A stretch of 64,000 nt of DNA from Elymus sibiricus. Taxonomy: Eukaryota; Streptophyta; Magnoliopsida; Poales; Poaceae. The notes below the pieces were generated by a model, which saw nothing but the letters and a program-made list of their open reading frames with translations, was not told the origin of the DNA and did not search any database. Made by a program: the position numbers and the translations under genes. How positions within the stretch are numbered: position 1 is the stretch's first letter; each line of letters begins with the position of its first letter. The stretch is taken from contig CM077667.1 in the NCBI GenBank assembly GCA_039707655.1, positions 154,050,642 to 154,114,641 on the forward strand, read 5' to 3'. This document shows positions 1 to 8,824 of this stretch, piece by piece.

Positions 1-139
1 ACCGTTTACATAGCGTTCTGTGGTCCTCCTCCTAGGTTCGGTAACTTTGGTTTCATAACTGAGGGAAATACTTACCATCGCTATGCTGCATCATCCCTTC
101 CTCTTTGGGGAAATACCGATGCAGTATCAAGCCACGTCA
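1..139 (+). repeat. E1 Athila-like element, tail of 5' LTR
   Basis: The first 139 bases match the last part of the LTR end at 27403-27540. Both run through the GTGGTCCTCCTCCTAGGTTCG stretch and end in AAGCCACGTCA, so this is the 3' end of the 5' LTR of the same element. Its start lies outside the window. The LTR ends in CA as expected. The following bases (140-172) hold a degenerate primer-binding-like stretch (GTCGTTGCCGGGGAGG). Confidence 0.85.
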
Positions 140-407
140 AAGGAATTTCTCGCGTCGTTGCCGGGGAGGAGGTGCGAAAGTAGTCTCTCTTCAACGTGCC
201 AATCTCTGGCGCCGGGGAGACATCATCAACATCTATCAGGTTCCTAATCACAAATCTCATCTCCTTGCAATTTACATTATTTGCCATTTGCCTCTTGTTT
301 TCCTCTCCCCCACTTCACCATATTTGCCGTTTTATTCGCCCTCTTTTTCGTTTGCCTTTTTCTCGTCAGATCTCTTGTTTGCTTGCAATATTATTTGCGT
401 AGTCACG

Positions 408-1723
408 ATGACTCAACAGTACCAAATTGTGTGATTTTTCCAATACTAATAATAATGATTTTATTAGTACTCCGATTGCTCCTCGCGCCACTAGTGCGGA
501 GTCTTGTGATATTAATGCCGCTTTGTTGAATCTTGTCATGAAAGATCAATTTTCCGGTACTCCTAATGAGGATGTCGTGTCCCATCTAAACAGATTCGTA
601 GAATTTTGTGATGTGCAAAAGAAAAAAGATGTGGAGAATGATATAGTGAAGTTGAAATTATTTCCTTTATCCTTTCGGGATCGTGCAAAAAATTGGTTTT
701 GTTCTTTGCCTCGCAATAGTATCGATTCTTGGGATAATTGCAAGGACGCTTTTATTACTAAGTATTTTCCTCCCGCGAAAATTATTTCCCTTAGAACACA
801 AATCATTAATTTTAAGCAACTTGAGCATGAACATGTTGCACAATCTTGGGAAAGAATGAAATTGATGCTAAGAAATTGTCCTACTCATGGTTTAAATCTT
901 TGGATGATCATACAAATTTTTTATGCGGGATTGAATTTTTTCTCTAGAAATCTTTTAGATTCCGCCGCGGGTGGTACTTTCATGGAATTTACTTTGGGTG
1001 AAGCTACTAAATTGCTAGATAATATTATGGCAAATTATTCACAATGGCATACTGAAAGAGCACCTACTAGTAAAAAAAGTTATTTCGGTTGAAGAAATTA
1101 GTACTTTGAGTGAAAAAGTTGATGCTCTTATGAAGTTGGTTGCTAGTAAAACTGCTCCTATTGATCTTAATGATGTGACTTTGTCTACTTTGATTGAGCA
1201 AAATAGTGATTCCGTAGATGTGAACTTCGTCTCGCGAAACAATTTTAATAACAATGCTTATAGAGGTAATTTTAATCCTAGGCCTTTTCCTGGAAATTCT
1301 TCTAATAATTATGGCAATTCCTATGGTAATTCTTCTTACAATAATAATAGGAACCCCACTGATCTTGAAAGTAATATTAAAGAATTTATCAATGCTCAAA
1401 AAGTTTTCAATACTATGATAGAAGAAAAGTTGAATAAGATTGATGATATGTATAGAAGCATTGATATGATTTCCCATGATGTAGAAAATCTCAAGTTGAA
1501 AGCTTTTGCACCTAAGATTGATGAATCAATTAAAGCTTTATATGTTTCTATGGATGAAAGTAAGAAAAGAACCGCTATGCTTAGAGCTAAAATTGAATTT
1601 TTAGAAAAAGCGTTTTCTAGTGATTGCTTTCATAAAAATGATGAAGATCTTAAAGTGATTGGTGTTTCTTCTATTGATTCCTTGTTAGTAATATTAAAAT
1701 TGATGATAAAGGGACTGAAGTAG
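408..1723 (+). pseudogene. E1 gag (capsid) pseudogene
   Basis: The gag reading begins at or near the ATG at 408 and moves to a second frame by 427. It is open to 1092, shifts frame inside an A-run near 1073-1080, and continues from about 1093 to 1723. The central part (about 540-1040) is a Retrotrans_gag-type capsid domain with the RAKNWFCSLP and KYFPPAK signatures typical of plant Gypsy elements. The C-terminal part is rich in Asn, Gly and Tyr (around 1240-1350) and then becomes alpha-helical and Lys/Glu-rich. I saw no CCHC zinc knuckle. At least three frame breaks mean it cannot yield an intact capsid protein. Confidence 0.8.
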
Positions 1724-1755
1724 AGTAAACTTTACCTAGAAGGCGTCCCAATAAT

Positions 1756-2358
1756 TTGGAGGGTGAAAATCTTGATGAAAGTGGGTTTGAAGAGGTCAAA
1801 ACGTTAACTAGTGGTGTGCCCACTATTTTGAATTGCAAAGATTTTAATTATGATAGTTGCTCTTTGATTGAATGTATTTCTTTTCTGCAATCCATGATAA
1901 ATTCACCCCATGCTTACGAACAAAATACAGCTTTTACTAAACATATTGTTGATGCCATGATGAAATATTTTGAAGAAAAGTTGGAGTTAGAGATTTCAAT
2001 TCCTAGAAAATTACATGATGATTGGGAACCTACCATTAAGGTCAAGATTAAAAATTATGAGTGCTTTGCTTTATGTGATTTGGGTGCTAGTGTTTCCACA
2101 ATTCCGAAATCTCTATGTGATGTGCTTCGTCTTACCAATATTGAAGAATGTTCTCTTAATTTGCACTTGGCGGATTCTACTATTAAAAAGCCTTTGGGAA
2201 GAATTAATGATGTTCTTATTCTTGCAAATAATAACTATGTGACCATAGATTTTATTGTTCTTGATATTGATTGCAATCCGTCTAGTTCCATTATACTTGG
2301 TAGACTGTTTTTACGCACTATAGGTGCCGTGATTGATATGAAAGAAGGCAATATTTAA
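1756..2358 (+). pseudogene. E1 retroviral-type aspartic protease
   Basis: Another frameshift near 1720 separates gag from this frame. The predicted 200-residue piece carries the active-site motif DLGASVS with the catalytic Asp codon at 2077-2079. The second half has ILGR (about 2299), the usual C-terminal signature of Gypsy-type retropepsins. The enzyme would cut the gag polyprotein. The frame ends in TAA at 2356-2358, and codons of the same frame after it still look protein-like for a short way. That suggests the stop is secondary. No reverse transcriptase follows. Confidence 0.75.
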
Positions 2359-3194
2359 TTTCAATTTCCACTAAGAAAGGGTATGGAACACTTCCCTAGA
2401 ACAAGAATTAATCCACCATATGAATGAATCATGAGAGCATCCTATGGAGCAAAAACTAAAGATGACAATACTTGAATCTATGCTTTATGCCTAGCTAGGG
2501 GCGTAAAACGATAGCGCTTGTTGGGAGGCAACCCAATGAATAAATTTATTTTCACCTTTTTATTTCTGTTCTTGAGTGTTCACACAATTATGATACTGTT
2601 ATGATTGTGTTTTTATGTTTTAATTAGTGTTTGTGCCAAGTAAAGCCTTTAGGATGATTCATAAGATGAGTAGAAACAATGCTGAATCTGAATCAGAAAC
2701 TTTGACTCCAGTGCAGGAATTTTCATTTTTTACTGGAGCGTGATAATTAGCTGAAATTTTAACACATTATTGCTATACAAATTATTTACGTTTTCCTAAT
2801 TGTTAAGAATTTTTAGAGTTACAGAAGTATGGTTAGACTACAGATTACTACAGACTGTTCTGTTTTAGACAGATTCTGTTTTTGTTGCATTGTGTGCTTG
2901 TTTTGATGAATCTATGGTTTGTATTGAAGGGTATAAGCCATGGTAAAGTTATAATACAGTAGATATAATGCAATAATAAAATATGAATGGGTTTGCAACA
3001 GTACTTAGAGTGGTGACTTGCTTTATTATACTAACGGATCTCATGAAGGTTTTGTTGAGTTTTGTGTGATTGAAGTTTTCAAGTTTTGGGTGAGATCACG
3101 ATGGATGAAGGAATAAGGAGTGAAAAGAGCCTAAGCTTGGGGATGCTACAGCACCCCAAAGATAATATCCAAAGAGAAACAAGCAACTAAGCTT

Positions 3195-3218
3195 GGGGAT
3201 GCCCCGAGTGGCATCCCC
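3195..3218. repeat. Perfect 9-bp hairpin over a polypurine-tract copy
   Basis: GGGGATGCC (3195-3203) and GGCATCCCC (3210-3218) are perfect inverted repeats with a 6-base loop, followed by a T-rich stretch. The left arm is part of a second copy of the element's polypurine tract. A similar imperfect hairpin (CTTGGGGATGCT / AGCACCCCAAAG) lies about 60 bp upstream, over another copy. Confidence 0.7.
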
Positions 3219-3400
3219 TCTTTCTTCTAACGACCATCGGTATTTTACTTGGAGCTATATTTTTATTCGTCACATATCATGAGTTTTGCTTGGAGCGTCT
3301 TCTATTATTTGAGTCTTTTCTTGATTTGCTTTTTAGTTTGTCACAAGTATCCTTGCTGGACGCACCTATTTGAGAGAGCCAAAATTATGCTATGATTTGT

Positions 3401-3640
3401 TAGAATTGCTCTATATGCTTGACTTAAATTTTTTTGAGCTATGGAATTGCTCTAGTGCTTCACTTATATCTTTTTGAGCACGGTGTGCTTTAGATTTTGA
3501 AGACTCTCATGCTTCACTTAGATTAATTTGAGAGTTAGTAAATTCTGAAGAAATTCACTCATGCTTCACTTATATTATTTTGAGAGATGAAAATTTTAAT
3601 GCTCATGTTCTTCACTTAAAGTTATTTGGGTTTGTCAAAA
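3401..3640 (+). repeat. Five degenerate ~60-bp repeats with hairpin potential
   Basis: Five units share a core like ATGCTTCACTTATAT followed by a T-run, spaced by about 40-65 bp. In three units the core is flanked by complementary arms that differ in sequence between units: GCTC/GAGC (3408-3411, 3436-3439), TGCTC/GAGCA (3448-3452, 3476-3480) and ACTCTC/GAGAGT (3503-3508, 3530-3535). Units four and five pair poorly. Confidence 0.6.
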
Positions 3641-4942
3641 GCAATGGCAATATATGAAACTAGTCCCAAAGTGATAGATATTCAAGAGGGATATAATAAA
3701 ATCTTTCATGAAGATCATTGGACAAATTAAACTTGATTCCTTGTAATAGTTTTGAGACATGATGATAGCAGTATGTGAGTCATGTTGGTGAGTAATTATG
3801 CTTTAGTAAGAATATTGGTGTTAAGGTTTGTGACTCCCTATGCAAGCACGGAAGTTAATAGTTATCCAATGAAATTACATCCTACTTATGGTGCATTATT
3901 CGGTGTTAGTTATGCTCAATGCCCGTTTATGTGAATTTTCGTTTCTTGGTTGGTTGCTTCTCAATCTATTTGCTAGCCTCCACTTGTACTAAGTAGAAAT
4001 ACTACTTGTGCATCCAAAATCCTTAAACCCAGTTTTGCCTTATGAGTCCACCATACCTACCTATATGCGGTATTTCCATGCCGTTCTGAGAAAATTTGTA
4101 TGTGCCACCTCTAATTTTTCAAAATGAATTTCCTTTTTGTGTGCTCGTACCGCTCATGAAACGGTAGGGGGTGTCCAATATTTTTCCATGCTAGATGTGT
4201 TATTCTCAAGATAAGTGTTTATTCACTTGTCATTGCACGAGAGTACAGCAGTAATAGGGATGCCCAGTCCTGAAATGAAAAAGAAATTTACTTTATCAAA
4301 TAATAAATTCCTTGGAAACTGTTGGTATGGAAGCCGACCGTGGATATGGCTAGCCATGGATTGTGAAAGAATGGTGGAAAAAGGAATAAACTTTTTTTTA
4401 TGTTTGGGAATGGCCTATGATGTATCTAGCATGGAAAGTATTGAGAACTACATTGTCATTTTCGTTGACAGGAAAGGCATGCCACCCAAAATATTTCTCT
4501 CTCTCAATTTAAGATTCGAGCTCTGGCACCTCTACAAATCCCTACTTCCCTCTACGAAGGGCCTATCTATTTACTTTATGCAATTTTTATTTTTATTTGA
4601 GTCTCCATCTTCTCTTATAAAGCACCTACTAGGGGGCACTATGATCATACTTGTGCATTGGGTGTAGTTAATATTTGAGTGTGTTTCATGAATGGATCAA
4701 TGATTGAGCATGATGGTCTAGGGATAACTTTCTTTAGTGTTGATATTTTGAAAGACATGGTTGCTTGTTGGCATGCTTGAGTATTAAAGTCTTCAAGACA
4801 AAACTAGACTATTTCTTTGAACCATCCAAAAGTCCAATTGTCCATGCTACAAAAGAAAAGAATATGTGATGAACATGTTAGGCAACATTCCACATCAAAA
4901 ATTCTGTTTTTATCATTTACCTACTCGAGGACGAGTAGGAAT

Positions 4943-4957
4943 TAAGCTTGGGGATGC
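4943..4957 (+). promoter_or_regulatory. E1 polypurine tract
   Basis: TAAGCTTGGGGATGC lies directly against the TG start of the 3' LTR and, just upstream, a CTCGAGGACGAG motif. This is where plus-strand DNA synthesis would be primed. The same 15-mer occurs twice more near 3132 and 3188. Confidence 0.75.
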
Positions 4958-5324
4958 TGATACCTCTCCAACGTATCTATAATTTTTGATTGTTCCATGC
5001 TGTTATATTATCATTCTTGGATGTTTTACAATCATTTTGTAGCAACTTTATATCATTTTTTGGGACTAACCTATTAACATAGTGCCAAGTGCCAGTTGCT
5101 GTTATTTGCTTGTTTTTTACTTTGCAGAATATCAGTACCAAACGGAGTCAAATTGCAATGAACTTTTTGGTGATTGTTTTTGGACCAGAAGGAAGCCAGT
5201 GAGCATAAGAAGCACCCGAGAGGAGGCCCAGGCGGCCCACAAGACACCAGGGCGCACCAGAGGCCCCTGGCGCGCCCTGTTGGGTTGTGGTGGCCTCGGG
5301 AGTCCCCTCCACCGCCTCTGAGCT

Positions 5325-5332
5325 CTATAAAT
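5325..5332 (+). promoter_or_regulatory. TATA box of E1 LTR promoter
   Basis: TATAAATA sits about 370 bp into the LTR, preceded by a GC-rich stretch and followed by an A/C-rich leader. This is the layout of a plant Pol II core promoter. E2 inserted at 5474 would break any transcript starting here. Confidence 0.65.
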
Positions 5333-5468
5333 ACCCAAATATTCTAGAAACCATAGAGGAGTCGACGAAAAACACTTCCAGCCGCTGCAAGTTCCAGAAC
5401 TGCGAGATCCAATCTAACACCATCACAGAGGGGTTCATCATCCTCATTGGTGCCTCTCCGATGATGCA

Positions 5469-5473
5469 TGAGT
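5469..5473. repeat. Target-site duplication of E2, left copy
   Basis: TGAGT directly precedes the E2 TG terminus and is repeated at 26561-26565 directly after its CA terminus. Confidence 0.9.
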
Positions 5474-6626
5474 TGTCACATCAATAGTTTTCCCCCTTGC
5501 ATTGTGCTAGCTAGAGTGTGCATTATGTTTAAATTTCATCAAGATGAAATGGGGATTAACAGAAACCCTAGTACCTCACCTAACGCAACAATTCAATAAG
5601 TTGTGAATTTTCAATGAATCCAAAATGCCCTTCAAAAATGTTCACAAATTCTGATAAATGTTGGCAACAACATATCAGGGGACATTTTAATTTTCACAAC
5701 AATTATAGCATTTTTAAATAACCTTTCAATGCTACTGAAAGTAATAAATAAGGTACTATAATTATGGTAGTTGTCCAAAAATGCTGAAACGTTTTGTGGA
5801 AGTTTGAAATATTCAAACTACATTCCATAAAATATGTTGGTATTTTTGTGCTAGGTATTTTGGCCAAACAAAAATAAAACAAAAGGCAGTTAATAGGAAA
5901 CAGAAACAAAATAGAAATAAAAGAGAGAGAGAGAGAGAGCTGACCTGAGGCCCAGGCCAGGCCAGCCCATCTGGCCCAGCCAGGTCGTCGTCCTCCTGGC
6001 ACCGGGAGGCTGGGCGCGTGGCCGACGTGCGCGCACGGCCGTGCCGCCACGCCGGCACCTGCCTGCCTGCCCACCGGGCCACGTAGAAGTCGGGGATAAG
6101 CTCCAGGAGCTGTCACAATCGCCTCCTCCTCCTCCATTCGCTCCCTCTGCTCCTCCCCTCGCCCCTGTTCGCCATGGCCGCCGCAGCCAAACGCACGCCG
6201 CCATCGCCCGCGTAGCAGCAGTGCCTCCCTCGCCCCTCTGACTAGCCCCCGAGCTCCGCCTCGAGCTGTTGGTCATCCCTGCCGAGCCAAGCTTCGCCGG
6301 AACCCCTGGAGCGACGCCCTCGAGCTCTTCTTCCTCCTCCGTCACCGTCGATTCGCCGTCTCCAAGCCGCCCCCGAGCCCGCTTCCGACGTCTTCGCGAC
6401 CGCTGTGAGCCACTGGACCCATTCCCCCTCTCCCCCTGGTCGATTGCATGCCGTAGCCTCCGATTCAATCGAGACCCGAAAGCGTCGTCGTGCAAGCTCA
6501 ACGCCGGTGACGCTCCGGTGTCCATGTGGTCCTCCTGAGGCCACCATCGAGTTCGTGGAGACGTGTAGATGCTGTAGGAGCCAAGGTCTTGCTCTTTGGC
6601 GCGCTGGGCCGTCGACTTCGAGATCG

Positions 6627-6631
6627 CCCGA
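6627..6631. repeat. Target-site duplication of E3, left copy
   Basis: CCCGA precedes the E3 left LTR and is repeated at 12719-12723. In the uninterrupted E2 3' LTR (around 22859-22865) the site occurs once, as GCCCGAGCTCC, which confirms the insertion point. Confidence 0.92.
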
Positions 6632-7496
6632 TGTCGAATTTCGGGCTCCGCAAAACCCAAAGGGGTTCGAACTCAGGGGCGTGTGCGAAGATCCCAACCA
6701 GCCTCGGCCTCAAGCTTGTAGCTCCACTTCCTAGCCGAATCGAACTGACTCACTCACAGGGAAGGAGAAAAACACGCGGATTTACCCAGGTTCAGGCCGC
6801 TGCGAAGCGTAAAACCCTACTCCTTCTTTGGGTGGATTGCCTCACGAGGAGGTTTGTGGATGAACTGGTACAGTTATGAGCAACCTCGCGAGGGCGCTCG
6901 GGTAGTTCTGGATCCCTCCTCCTCTACGACGCAACCTAGTCTTTATTTATAATGGCTCGAGTCCTCTTCCCTTATCGCAATGGCGGGAAGGGATCCCACA
7001 ACGGCATTTTCGAAGGGGGACAAGGAGTACACCTTATCCTGACGAAAGGTGGTCTTCGCCTGCAAAGTCCCTGGTCGTGATGCAGAGGTGGGCTCGAGGA
7101 TGACGTCCATCCTGCGGGGCTCACGGTCTTTGGTCTTGTTGCGCCGGAATGGAAACCTTTGGGGGGATGCCTTGGGAATCTGCGTACGTCCTTGCCTCCT
7201 TTGCACGAAGGAGGAAACTGCTTCTTCTGTGCCCGCTGGCGCTCGCCTGGCCCGGCTGGCGTCACCCCAGCCTCTCGAGGCCGAGTGCTGCCTAGAGATC
7301 TCCGCCCCTCGGGAGGGAGCCTGGAGAGGCCTCCTCCTTCCGGGGGTCTTGGTGTCGTCCTCGTCGCGAGGGTGGGACTCTCGCGAGGCCTTGTCCTGGG
7401 TGATCCCACGTCGGGCCGTACCAGGCTGTCGAAGTGGGCCATGCCCTGGGCCGCACGCAGGCAGGTCTGGGTACCGCCGTTCCCAGAACGCCGACA
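6632..7496 (-). repeat. E3 3' LTR (left copy)
   Basis: This 865-bp LTR pairs with 11854-12718. By eye the two differ at roughly 7 percent of positions over the last 540 bp. A TATA-like TTATAAATAAAG on the minus strand lies at about 6943-6953. Confidence 0.88.
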
Positions 7497-7886
7497 GCAG
7501 CCCCCGGGGACAAGCCGCGCTTGGGTTGGCTTCGGGGCGAAGCCGAAGGAGCCGACCTGAGCCTCGCTAGCCCCAATCGCCTATGGGACCAGCCTAATGC
7601 GTGGTGCGTAACGAGATGCAGACACCTCCACTTCCCGAAGACTTCGGGAACCGCCCCGAGTCAAGCTGACACGAAGCCTGCGCGCAGCGCCGGCCATCAT
7701 TGCCCTTCCTTGAATGTAGCCATTTCCTTGTGTCTTCTCTCCCCTCGACCCGCGCGGATGTGACCCGACGAGGGCAGGCAAGGCGACGTGAAGCAGGGTG
7801 GCATGCCGGTCGAGTCGGGCACGTAGCGCCTGGGGAGCACGCGCCGCCTCCACTCCCCACGACGCCCCATGGACCGCGGTTGCGCC

Positions 7887-7893
7887 TATAAAC
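7887..7893 (+). promoter_or_regulatory. TATA box of the antisense gene in E3
   Basis: TATAAAC within CGCCTATAAACTCGCC lies 98 bp upstream of the ATG at 7985, in a GC-rich setting. It is on the strand opposite to the E3 LTR promoters, so the gene would have its own Pol II promoter inside the retrotransposon. Confidence 0.6.
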
Positions 7894-7984
7894 TCGCCTC
7901 GCCCGGGGGGTCATGCCATCCTGACACGCCCTCTCACTTTCCCTTCTTCGTAAGATACCATTTTCTTCTCTTTCCTTCCCTTCC

Positions 7985-8824
7985 ATGGCGTCTGGGGGAA
8001 GTGCAGCCGGCGCGGGGAGGCGCACGGCGTCTCCGGACCCACCACCGCCCTCCGGAGGCAGCGGCGGGGGGCCTTCGAGGCCGGCCCAGGCACGCCGGCG
8101 CTGGACCGTCACCGACGAGTGAGTGTTCTGTCGCCCTCCTCCCTTTCTCGCGAACCATGCTCGACATGCCGGACCTGATCGCCTCCTCCTCTCAGGGCGC
8201 CCGCGCCCAAGAGGCGCAAGCTCGACGAACTCCAGGAGGAGGTGGACGCGCTCAAGGCCCAGCTAGCGGGCGCAGAGGCCGCCCTCCAGGCCGCGCTCAG
8301 AGGTGAGGAGGATGCCAAGGTAGAGCTGGCATCCCTCCAGGCCCAGATTGAGGGAGCAGCCAACGCCGTGCAGGCCGGCAAGGACGGGGCGGCACACGCG
8401 AGGATGCTAGAGGCGCAGCGCGCCAAGCAGTATCTGGACATCGCCCGCTGCGCAGTCGGTGCAGTTAGCTGGTTCGTTGGGGAAGCCCCCGCACTGCCGT
8501 GCGCACACGACGACGGTGGTGGAGGCACTGGAGGCTGGCGTCTCCCGGGTGGACGAAGACAACGAGTCCAGCGCGCGCGACCTCCTGGACATCGCGCTGA
8601 CGCGCGTTTTCTCCAACTTGCGCCGCCACGTCCCGGAACTTGACCTCTACCGCGTGATGGAGCTGGTGCCCGAGGAGCTCCATAGGCCCCTCAAGGACGA
8701 GGTGCGCAGGCAAGTGGAGTCCCTGGTGGAGCGGTTCGTCCAGGAGCCTTCCTCCGAAGAAGGCGGTGACTCCGGCGCCGCGGCTGTCCGGGGTCAAGAT
8801 GGGGACAGCGCCTCCTCCGCCTGA
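7985..8824 (+). pseudogene. Antisense coiled-coil gene inside E3 (two exons, frameshifted)
   Basis: ATG at 7985 is in a CCATGG context. Exon 1 (7985-8118) codes for a Gly/Pro/Arg-rich N-terminus and ends at a perfect donor, GTGAGT. The intron is 8119-8195, with a pyrimidine tract and CAG. Exon 2 (8196-8824) joins in frame. It begins with a basic PKRRK stretch that could be a nuclear signal, then a long Ala/Glu/Lys coiled coil (about 8230-8450), then an acidic, Leu-rich C-terminal part ending in TGA at 8822-8824. One extra base near 8500 shifts the frame between the coiled coil and the C-terminal part, so this copy is broken. The gene runs against the retrotransposon, at the place where Tat-lineage elements are known to carry an antisense ORF of unknown function. 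I recognise no enzymatic domain. Confidence 0.7.
8119..8195 (+). other. Intron of the antisense gene in E3
   Basis: GTGAGT donor at 8119, pyrimidine-rich 3' part and CAG acceptor ending at 8195. Without splicing, exon 1 runs into TGA at 8119-8121. Splicing joins exon 1 to the coiled-coil frame in phase. An intron on the strand opposite the element's genomic RNA could not be removed during retrotransposition, which explains its survival. Confidence 0.65.

Larger units (their letters stand above)
2359..4942 (+). other. E1 non-coding internal region
   Basis: This 2.6-kb AT-rich stretch lies between the protease and the polypurine tract and has no convincing gene. An open frame at 4215-4667 has no recognisable domain. 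It does hold two extra copies of the polypurine-tract sequence TAAGCTTGGGGATGC in hairpins (3132-3218), and five degenerate repeats of about 60 bp around a GCTTCACTTA core (3401-3640). The position where pol should be is occupied by this structured non-coding DNA. Confidence 0.65.
140..4957 (+). mobile_element. E1 Athila-like gag-protease retrotransposon, internal region
   Basis: This is the internal part of a Ty3/Gypsy retrotransposon between the LTR tail at 1-139 and the 3' LTR that starts at 4958. Its 4818 bp hold a broken gag and an aspartic protease, with no reverse transcriptase, RNase H or integrase. It would need enzymes in trans, like several known non-autonomous Triticeae Gypsy families. 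Coding ends near 2358. The remaining 2.6 kb is non-coding but structured (hairpins, repeats, a polypurine tract). I judge it Athila-lineage from gag and protease character; the exact family is not certain. Confidence 0.8.
4958..5473 (+). repeat. E1 3' LTR, left part (interrupted)
   Basis: The LTR begins TGATACCTCTCCAACG and runs to 5473, where E2 is inserted. It resumes after E2 at 26566. The last five bases here (TGAGT, 5469-5473) are the E2 target duplication. Without the insertion the LTR would be about 1.49 kb. It holds the element's TATA box, so E2 landed roughly 140 bp downstream of it, close to the transcribed start. Confidence 0.85.

Noticed and set aside
4215..4667. 150-codon open frame in the E1 non-coding region
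   Set aside because: No recognisable domain, no preceding coding signal, and AT-rich composition. It may be a chance frame.
5703..6880. Overlapping long open frames on both strands in the GC-rich part of the E2 LTR (also 37780-38700 and 56612-57640 in E7 LTRs)
   Set aside because: They overlap in several frames, are rich in Arg, Pro, Ala and Ser as GC-rich non-coding DNA is, show no domain, and differ between LTR copies by stops and indels.
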